Assembly: GCA_963580455.1 (NCBI GenBank)
Contig: OY756966.1
Coordinates: forward strand, 21,207,001-21,271,000
Direction: 5' to 3'
From: Euonymus europaeus
Taxonomy: Eukaryota > Streptophyta > Magnoliopsida > Celastrales > Celastraceae
Length of the DNA: 64,000 nucleotides
The notes under the pieces: generated by a model
Database searches by the model: none
Told to the model about the DNA's origin: nothing
What the model saw: only the letters and a program-made list of their open reading frames with translations
Shown here: positions 57,201-64,000 of the stretch, in pieces
Numbering within the stretch: position 1 is the first letter of the stretch
Layout of the letters: each line of letters opens with the position of its first letter
Made by a program: the position numbers and the translations under genes

Positions 57201-60200
57201 CATATGAATTGATGGAGAATGGGTTGCCTCTGTGCTTGATAACATAGAGATTTCGCCATGAGAAATAATTGAAATATACAGTGTGTGATGTAGATGTTAC
57301 TCTCCTCGTCATGCTATCTCTGGATTTTTGCACAATTTTCAAAATTTCCTATCAAGATTTCACAAGTTTGGTTGTTTAGGGTGTAGGCTGTAGGGTTTAG
57401 GCATTATCTCTTTGATGTTTTCCTCTCTTGGATGGTCTTTATTTTTCTTCAGTTGCAGCACTAATCTATTATTTCTTTTGATTCTTTGGAACAAACTTTT
57501 AATTATTTACCATTTCTAGGCCCGAGAGAAGTTTGTTTCTTTGAAGAAGAACACACGAGTTGATATTATTGAAGAAATGGAAGAGGTATGCTCTTTTATT
57601 TGCCATCTAAATCTGCTATACGTTAAGGATAATACGCTTCTTGCACTCTGCTATATTTACTCACATGAACTGTGTGTAATTCTTGCTTTTGCTTTAATAA
57701 GAATTCAAAATATGGATAGTCTTAGCTTGATTTTTGCTTCCTGTTGCTGAATAAGTCGTGCTTTTTTAGTTGGGATTTCATATATTTGTGCTGCTATTGT
57801 TCCTTGTATTTAGATTTTAACTTTGCTGTAAATATCATCGAAAATCATATCTATTTAAGCATCTGAAAGGCAAATACATCTTTCTCTGGTTTTGGAGTGG
57901 AACCCTCTAATCAAAGGTCTCGTTACTGATTAATGAGCATTTTTTTTTTTGTAATTTAATACTACTCTTTGCTGGGTTTGTTAAGTTCTTTTATGAATTA
58001 TGCCTCATGCAATTTTACAATTTAACATCACATTTGGCTGAGATATGATCTTGTTTGGGTGGTATTAAACTATTAATCACCACCTTTGAAGATGTGAATT
58101 TTTCTGTCAATCATTCCTTGCCTTATGTTGTCTTCCTATGACAAATTTTTTTGCGAAGCAGCAATGTTGGCACATGATTACATATCGGTCTTAATCCCAG
58201 CTGGTTGAGGTTGGTTACAAAAGCTGCATTTCTTGATTTCCCCTTTTATGGAATTTGGTAACTGAAAGAAAATCCATGCTGTATCTTTACTGACACTTGT
58301 ATTTAGTCTTTTAATTTTCCCTTTATGCACGAGATGGCAGTGCATTTTCCTTCCATTTTACTTCCTTGTGTATAAGCTTGGCACATGTTCACAAACAGTA
58401 GAGTAGTTGAGAAAACTGTGTAGAGGGAAAATCTTATGAGTTGAGTGAGTTCTATCTTTATGGCACATGCTTTTCGGAAAAATCGAGTTGCTCACTGTCC
58501 CTTATCTATTACAGGATCTTCAGAACTCAAAGTCAGCATTTGAGAAAAGCCGCTTCAATTTAGTAATGCCACCATAAGCAAGATACTATTGAATATTCTG
58601 CTAAGTCATTTACTTCTCCGTCTTCTTAGATATATTGACTTCTTCTATGTGGCTTTAAGAAATGCAGGTAAGTGCTCTTATGAACATTGAAGCAAAAAAG
58701 AAGTACCAATTCCTGGAATCCATAAGTGCAATTATGGATTCCCATCTGAGATATTTTAAGCTGGTAAATATATTTGAGCTTCGTTGCTTTTCTCCTTCAT
58801 AAATATATTTTAAGCTGGTATGACTGTAATTCATTCACTTGTGCACATAGTGCAACTGAAAATAATTGCTTTGTTATGCTACAGGGGTACGAATTATTTA
58901 GCCAAATGGAACCATATATACACCAGGTAAAAACATGTTTTTTTTTTAAAATTAATGAATCCTTAGATTATGAACTCATAGGGGCTTTGTAAAATTGTTT
59001 GTGAGGTAGAGATCAACATTGCCATAACCATGAACTTGGTTAATTGAAGAGTTTCTAAAGCTAAACTTAGTTGTAATTTTTTCATTGAGAATGTGGAGTT
59101 TTCAGAATAAGGCACTAACCTTTCAGTAGTTCTCAGAACTTTGATCTCTTGATCTATGAGACGTAGTGAGTAATTTTCTTGTTTTTACCTGTTTAACTCA
59201 GTTTTTTCTCAATACTTGAATTTTCTTTCATATTTTTTCCTTGAAGTAGAAATTTTATATTTGAATGAAAAAAATGGTGCAATAATTCTACAATAGTTGA
59301 AGGGTTCCAAAGCAAATATTGATCTTCTAATTCATATAAAATGAGGCCACACAAAATTATAGAAAATAAGAAATGGGAAAGTTTGCAACTGAGGTAAACT
59401 ATTTTTTGAAGATGTAGTCATGGCATTGTTAAAGCCCTCAACCCCGACCCATTCCTAACGAAAGAAAGAAGAAAAAGTTACCTGAGAAATCATGAAAAAT
59501 TGAGGATGACACTTTTTAACGACCTTACGATAGAGTGCTCAACTTGTTTGACTGGTGTACTTCTGCCCACTTCCATTTTGTTCCATAAAATATAAGGTGG
59601 CACAGCCTTTTATTTAGTTTGCTTCAAGTTTTTCCTCCAACTCCTCTCTACGTTACATTTTCATATTGTCCTTGAGAACATTCATTCTGTATAAAGAGAA
59701 GTTAGTAAATATAGACCGACTTCTGATGTACTGGTACAGTATAGTAAGTGAGAACTTTCCCTTTTGATTATGTTTTTTGTTAGTAGGATAATTGAAAGCA
59801 TTGTTCAAACAAAGACAACATAACACACCCTCTTTTGTGCCACAGCCCTAGAAATTCTGAAAGGTTTGAAGTAGTTCATTATGATAGTATAATCCCATTG
59901 AGGGTTGATTAATAAGAATTCAGAAAAAGGGATTCTCTTGATGATTACCTCTTTAATGTTTATAGCATTCAAACTTTATTTGCAATCAAACGCAGGACTA
60001 TTTCCAAAAAAAAGGTATTCTCTTCCTCGTGAAGAAATAGTGTGAAAGTGAGATTACAATTCTAAGATATGTTTAATTGCAGCAAACTGACACTTCAGGA
60101 ATTAATTATATAATTAATTACAAACTAATAAACTATTAGACTTAACTATCTTTCATAAAAAGTTAAAAATGATCTTTCTTTTATGTATTTCATTTAACAA

Positions 60201-62302
60201 ACCCCCAAAAAATGCAAGAAATTTACATTACCTCCTGTGTCAAAGGTGTTACCAACCACTCTTGTTTCTTCAAAGAAATAAAGGAGTTTTGCATCTTGAT
60301 TTTTATCCTCTTGCTTATGCATATGATTTATCATAGCAATTTCATTTTCAATTCATTCTTAATACTAAGTTCAGTTTTTTTTTTTCCCTTTTTTTCTAGT
60401 AAGTTTTTTCTTATAATGAGAACTATCCACTCCATGAAAAAGCTTCGTTACGATCCCTTTCATTTATACTTGCATGCCTTCAATTTTGTCTTCAATTTAC
60501 TCCCTCAATAACCGCAATGTCCTGCATTTTTGTTCTTCGTCTTCAAATCACATACTCAACTTTATTCACATCAAGTGAAAAATCTTCACTTTCTTCATGC
60601 CCAATCGCTTGTTTCATTCCTGCTCCTGGGCTGGATATTGCTTCATGGCCCCCTAGATTGTTTGCAAAACAGGACTTGACACTCCACAAACAGTTTGATC
60701 AAGTCTAATCAATTAAAGAAACCTTCTACTATCGGTTGCATGTTTGAAAATGGTAAGTGCCATTTATATCAAGGGAGCCAAGGTCCATGGAGCTATTTCA
60801 GAAACTCTAAAGAATAAGTAAATAATTGACATTTACTTCATCCTTTGTTCGAAGTGCTTGACTAGTTTACCTTATGGAATCATTGAATTTATTTTGTCCT
60901 TTGTATTCAATGGGTATGCGGAGGGAAGGTTGCATACATCTTGCCTGCCCCAGACTCCTCCCATTGTGTGAGCCTTGTGCACGGAGTTGTTTACTTGTTT
61001 TTATATCATGAAGTGACATATAGAAGCTAACACTATAATGTCTAACTCACTTTTCCCACCAGCCTTTCCTTTTTTCTTTTTTTTACACAAAACTAGTTGG
61101 TTAAAAGGAAATGAGATCCATAAATTGGTGAAAAATATTGTATCCCTTGTCATTGTTACATTGCATTCTTAGTGTGGACTTGTTTGTGCTTATCAGCGTT
61201 CTCTGTCTTCTTTCTGCTGCTAAACATGAATTACCTCAGGAAGATTGAGTTTTCAATTGATATGTAATATATGTTTTCTGAAATCAGGTATTGACATATA
61301 CCCAACAGTCTAAAGAACAAACCAACATTGAACAAGATAAGCTGGCAAAACGAATTCAAGAATTTAGGACCCAATCAGAGTTGGAAAATTTAAAAGCTTC
61401 CAGTGACAAAGAACCATCACCAAGTGCTGATGGCACTCATGTTGTTGGTATGGCCTCATACAGAAATATAGAAGCAGTAATGCAATCCACAGCACATGGA
61501 GAGGTAATATTGTTAATTTACATACTTTTTTATTTCGCTGCTGACTGGTGAAATAAAACCTTTCTCAGTACTTTTCATTTTATGAAAACAAATTTTGTCA
61601 AGACTCATTGAACACATGTATATATGAGTGTTATATCTGTCATAGCCTCATAGGCATAGCTAATCCTCGTTAGATTGCCAGGTTTGTTTGCCATTTTACA
61701 TAGTGACATCATTTTATATTATCTCTGATTTTTACTGCAAAATCTCAATTGTTTTAATCTTTCCATCTTTTAGTTGCAGACAATTAAACAAGGATATCTT
61801 TTAAAACGTTCTTCAAGTTTGAGAGGAGATTGGAAGAGGAGGTTCTTTGTACTTGACGGTCAAGGGACTTTATATTATCACAGAAGCAAGGGCATGAACC
61901 CAATGGTATGTAATGTGTTTCAGATGACTTCAAAAATAAATTAGTGAATGTTTTTCCATTCGTTTTCCCTGGAATAATACTTGCGAATGTTAAGTTTTTG
62001 CCTAAGATTTTATAGGATGAAACTGTTGCAATCGGGTCAAGATAAGAAGAATTGAATATACTTTTTTCTGTTTTTCCCTACAGGGCTTCCAATCACATCG
62101 TTTGACTGGCTCCGTGGATAATAATAGTAGTGTTTTTGGAAGATTTCGTTCAAAGCATAACAGCTCATCTTCATTTAGTGAAGAAACTCTGGGATGTTGC
62201 ACTGTCGATCTTTGTACAGCAACAATAAAGATGGATGCGGAGGATACTGATCTACGACTTTGCTTCAGAATAATTTCTCCATCAAAAACTTACACATTGC
62301 AG
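42244..62302 (+). CDS. AGD4: ADP-ribosylation factor GTPase-activating protein, AGD2/AGD4-like (BAR-PH part; 3' end outside window)
   Basis: Thirteen exons: 42244-42291, 44090-44166, 45454-45554, 46177-46247, 48221-48283, 49681-49725, 57520-57585, 58515-58562, 58668-58763, 58885-58926, 61288-61503, 61775-61905, 62084-62302, about 408 residues. The protein should switch off ARF GTPases on endosomal or trans-Golgi membranes and sense membrane curvature. Residues 1-16 (MATFIKLEDSPMFQKQ) are typical of plant ACAP-type AGDs. The BAR domain spans about 15-230 (EALGEAC-like, GGPVISKFINAFRELATYKE, ESRRRFDKSVHAYDQ, AREKFVSLKKNTR, SAFEKSRFNL, IEAKKKYQFLESISAIMD, EPYIHQVLTYTQQSKEQ). The PH domain starts at KQGYL (exon 12) and runs to RLCFRIISPSKTYTLQ. 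The ArfGAP finger and ankyrin repeats must lie beyond 64000. Exon 12 is 131 nt, one short of keeping frame (see findings). Intron 6 is 7.8 kb because of nested TEs. AGD2 or AGD4 orthology is inferred from motif memory. Confidence 0.87.
47260..47795 (+). repeat. RTE-type LINE 3' remnants, two tails
   Basis: Decayed text such as AAGGTCATTGTTTAAGATGG (the LRWFGH-like zone of RTE ORFs) leads to CCCAGCCGACCTCAAATTG, TTTGGGAC and GTTGTTGATGAT (47450-47493). A second tail, GTAGCCGACCCCAAAC, TTTTGGGATAA and GATGATGATGA, is at 47742-47786. AGCCGACCCCA..TGGGA followed by short trinucleotide repeats is the usual 3' end of plant RTE LINEs. It lies in intron 4 of the ARF-GAP gene. Confidence 0.65.
47870..47908. 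repeat. (CCTTTT)n microsatellite
   Basis: Six to seven consecutive CCTTTT hexamers, a polypyrimidine tract within intron 4 of the ARF-GAP gene. Confidence 0.9.
50285..50460 (+). repeat. Au-like SINE in ARF-GAP intron 6
   Basis: A box B-like GGTTCAATTCT (50359-50369) is followed by GGAAACTGTATCTCCAC, GGGGTAAGATCTGCGTACA, a TTGCCCACTGTGGGAGCC stretch and TTGTGCAATG. The order matches the tRNA-derived Au SINE family of flowering plants. The left border is uncertain. Pol III would transcribe an intact copy; this one is diverged. Confidence 0.6.
51952..52262 (-). repeat. 3' LTR of the gypsy element
   Basis: On the sense strand it starts TGTTAGGCCCATATC and ends GGTTCTATCA; 311 bp. It differs from the other LTR by a few substitutions and three small indels. 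The last codons of pol lie in it. Confidence 0.92.
52190..54877 (-). pseudogene. Gypsy pol: reverse transcriptase, RNase H, integrase (core deleted), chromodomain
   Basis: An open frame runs from about 54877 (first Met at 54673) to the stop at 52190 inside the 3' LTR. Order: RT (IIRPSTSPFSSPVILVKKKD, LDLKSGYHQI, VMPFGLTNAPSTFQ, catalytic VFFDDILVFS), RNase H (VETDASGFGLGAVLMQ, ALSRKEMH), integrase zinc finger (HVTPQGGHSGYFRTFKRL, CETCQRNK), start of the integrase core (ISMDFVGGLPKVRGKD, VVVDRLSKYAHF), then EIVRLHGYGRLLPVLFRHV, where about 130 residues with the second Asp and the Glu of the DDE triad are absent, GPY-type region (LSARYYGPYEIAEKVGSVAY) and chromodomain (VVQVRDLCNGRREVLIKWAE, NSWEP). 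Reverse transcriptase looks intact; integrase cannot work. No stop codon interrupts it. Confidence 0.92.
52263..52275 (-). other. Polypurine tract of the gypsy element
   Basis: The sense strand reads AGGGGGGAGTAT immediately before the 3' LTR start, the standard primer for plus-strand DNA synthesis. Confidence 0.85.
54757..56601 (-). pseudogene. Gypsy gag-protease ORF
   Basis: The likely start is the ATG at 56601 (MTKPPSMGARTELLEAELGE), just after the primer site; the frame is open further up only because it runs into the LTR. Domains: a coiled-coil-like N-terminus (to about residue 70), Gag core (LELPLFSGDDPLGWVFRAER, AFRTELLQRFRD, FLNALKPSIRH), zinc knuckle CFRCEEKYHPRHRC, and aspartic protease with VVLVDTGASHSFIS and VILGVSWLQTLGDI. 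The frame leaves the expected path near 54877, where one base is missing in a G run, and stops at 54757, about 40 codons off-frame. Gag and protease themselves look intact. Confidence 0.92.
56619..56636 (-). other. Primer binding site of the gypsy element
   Basis: The sense strand reads AGGTATCGAAGCCAGG directly after the 5' LTR, close to the TGGTATCAGAGC initiator-Met primer type. Confidence 0.75.
56637..56959 (-). repeat. 5' LTR of the gypsy element
   Basis: 323 bp, TGTTAGGCCC..GGTTCTATCA on the sense strand. Compared with the 3' LTR it has small tandem gains (a second GTGATACCAT-like unit and an extra ACCTG) and lacks three bases in an A run. Confidence 0.92.
60910..61010 (+). repeat. Au-like SINE 3' half in ARF-GAP intron 10
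   Basis: GGAAGGTTGCATACATC, TTGCCTGCCCCAGAC, a CCCATTGTGTGAGCC stretch and TTGTGCACGGAGTTG are in the order of the Au SINE 3' half, ending in a T-rich stretch. The head with boxes A and B is not recognisable. Confidence 0.55.
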
Positions 62303-62394
62303 GTATCATAGTTCACGGTTACTGGACATATTTTCTTGCCTTTTTTCTTTCATTTTCTACATGCATCGGTCATTTGACCATTACCTTTAAAATT

Positions 62395-62935
62395 AGGGTT
62401 GTAAACAAGCAGAGCCGAGTTTTACTTTGTTCAAGCTTGTTCATGATGAACGTTTATCTAGCTTGAGCTCAAGGTTTTACTGTTTTTTTGGAAATCCTGT
62501 TCAGCCTTGTTCATTAAGGGCACAATAGACCTTAACCTTGTTAGCAAGCTCCTTTATTGGTTTATTTCTAGCTTGTTTAGAACTCATTTTTTTAACTCTT
62601 TCCAAGTTCCCTATCAGGTTTATAGATTAGCATGTCCAGTGGAAATTCATATTGTTTATCTGCTTCTTCTCAAGCTTGTCTAGGAACATACAATTATGAA
62701 AGAAGCCTCACCAATAATAGTATTACTGTAAATACAGCAGTTGTAATGCTTTATCTATATCATTTATGAACTAGTAATTGAACCACTTTATGAATAATTA
62801 ATTTAGCTTGTTCATGAGCATACAGTTAAACGTATTCATCAACACATAAATGGACCTGTTCATTAAAGACATGTGAGCATGTTTATGAAAAACTGAATGA
62901 GCGTTTTTATGAACAGTCGAATCTAAACATGCCCG
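62395..62935. repeat. Possible decayed hAT MITE in intron 13
   Basis: TTAGGGTTGTAAACAAGCAG and a GAGCCGAGTTTTACTTTG start, followed by many GAGCTTGTTCATGA/TCATGAACAAGC-type words, resemble non-autonomous hAT elements with GAGCCGAGC subtermini. The right terminus is not recognisable and no target duplication was found. Confidence 0.35.
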
Positions 62936-63599
62936 CTAGCAGCCTAGCAAAGAACATAAATTTCAGGCAATCTTTGAAAGTAATGGAGCCTTTATCGATC
63001 TTGTTATTGGCTTTTTTAACTCGTACCTTTGACCCATAGTTTAAGGTCTGCTGAAGTAAAGTATTCATAGTACTACAATGAGAGCATGACATCTTAACCC
63101 TGATAGCTGAGGAGGCAGCAACCTGTGTTTGACTGTTTGAGAAATGTTTAAATTGACTTTTGTGTGTTGATAATTTGATCTACACAAGCCTATTTCTATT
63201 CTTTATTTGATAAATTATAACGAACACTACACTTTTTATGTTGTACATGACTACATGTACCCTAAAAAGTGTGTTTTGCACAGCCAACAAAAAGCCAGAC
63301 TGTCCTACTTTTGTCAACTATTGTGCTTGGTGTATGTAGCAAAGTGGCAAAAGACCCAGATGCAGTTAATTCATATTTCTTCTTAATACCACAACCTGAA
63401 TTATAATGCAAAGATGAGATTGTTGTTTGCAACTTTTCTGATTACATAAAAACTTTTAATATATGGCATACTATATATTCATCACAATCATGCACTGAGC
63501 ATCCCTCAGTGGTTGTGTCTTATCCTGCATTGAATTCATATGTTAAAATCAATCAAATTTATTCACAAAAGAATTTTTATACACACTCATATATATACA

Positions 63600-63748
63600 T
63601 ATACAAGGTTACGAACATATACATGAATTGAAAGGGTACTGTCATGCTGGCAGAACAACACAGCAGGCTTTACTATACATATACAAACACATACATGAAT
63701 TGAAAGGGCACTGTCATGCTGCCAGAACAACACAGCAGGCTTTACTTT
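63600..63748. repeat. Tandem duplication of about 73 bp
   Basis: Two copies share ACATGAATTGAAAGGG, ACTGTCATGCTG, CAGAACAACACAGCAGGC and TTTACT, separated by CATATACAAACACAT-like text. They differ at two or three bases, so the duplication is fairly recent. Confidence 0.85.
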
Positions 63749-63828
63749 GGTAAATTTTAGTAATATACTAATATCTATAGTATTGAAGCTGGTTGATCTT
63801 CTAGAGGTATTATTGTCATTCTAGGTAT

Positions 63829-63900
63829 TTCTTTTTTTGATCGGTAAGTAGAAATTTTATTAAATGAACAAGAATGATAGATAAGATGAGTTCATTCTAA
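63829..63900 (-). repeat. Possible LINE tail
   Basis: TTTTTTTGATCGGTAAGTAG then AAATTTTATTAAATGAAC. Inverted, this resembles the 3' end of plant L1 LINEs (..TTTAATAAAATTTC..ATCAAAAAAA). No coding part is seen inside the window. Confidence 0.35.
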
Positions 63901-64000
63901 GGTATTTCCTTGGAATAGGTGTTTCTCTCATACCCTCGCATTTTTTATTTTGGGGTTTAAGTCCACTGATTTCATAATGTTTTCCATTAATAGAAATCTA

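Larger units (their letters stand above)
62303..64000 (+). other. ARF-GAP intron 13 (continues past the window)
   Basis: Begins GTATCA after the exon ending in KTYTLQ. No further AGD exon was found to the right edge; the next should begin with an AENGADRMDW-like PH tail. The intron holds a hAT-MITE-like stretch, a tandem duplication and a LINE-like tail. Confidence 0.6.

Noticed and set aside
62303..64000. Search for the next AGD exon
   Set aside because: No stretch with the expected PH tail and splice borders was found; the intron runs past the window.

Overview
This window is nuclear DNA from a flowering plant, most likely a woody or otherwise repeat-rich eudicot. It has AT-rich introns with GT..AG borders, plant-specific gene families (a plastid ClpS adaptor and an AGD-type ARF-GAP), Ty1/copia and Ty3/gypsy chromovirus retrotransposons, MULE and hAT transposons, RTE-type LINE tails and Au-like SINEs. 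The species cannot be named from the sequence alone. Two host genes are visible, both on the + strand; nearly everything else is transposable-element (TE) material.

Layout. 1-3606: remnants of a copia element (- strand), a gypsy gag (- strand), a gypsy pol tail (+) and a gypsy LTR. 3607-10502: a dead copia element with a truncated 5' LTR, lying in a MULE transposase gene (10503-12660, - strand). 13529-13790: a small broken fragment of a nucleotide-rhamnose synthase-type gene. 15173-18897: the intact four-exon gene for a chloroplast ClpS1-like N-recognin. 19380-26163: an old copia element split by a second LTR-retrotransposon family, which is itself split by a hAT transposon that carries a solo LTR. 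26190-26960: a LINE RNase H tail. 27429-35254: one solo LTR interrupted by two other solo LTRs. 36694-41571: a non-autonomous, LARD-like LTR element whose interior has no protein genes and consists of two tandem-repeat arrays.

42244 to beyond the right edge: a long gene for an ARF-GTPase-activating protein of the BAR-PH-ArfGAP-ankyrin class (AGD2/AGD4 type). Thirteen exons are visible, covering the BAR domain and most of the PH domain; the ArfGAP and ankyrin exons lie outside. Its introns hold many insertions. The clearest is in intron 6: a hAT-type MITE with a perfect 8-bp target duplication, interrupted by a complete 5-kb gypsy chromovirus with a perfect 5-bp target duplication.

The two host genes are not functionally linked: one acts in plastid protein turnover, the other in vesicle traffic. 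I see no operon-like cluster and no CRISPR, rRNA or tRNA gene. The most unusual object is the LARD-like element at 36.7-41.6 kb. Its second array repeats a roughly 79-bp unit about 17 times, and the consensus unit folds into two short stem-loops. Other items to check are a 36-bp perfect palindrome at 29628, an apparent one-base deficit in the PH exon of the ARF-GAP gene, and an integrase-core deletion inside a still-open gypsy pol frame. All coordinates were read by eye; TE borders without target duplications may be off by tens of bases.
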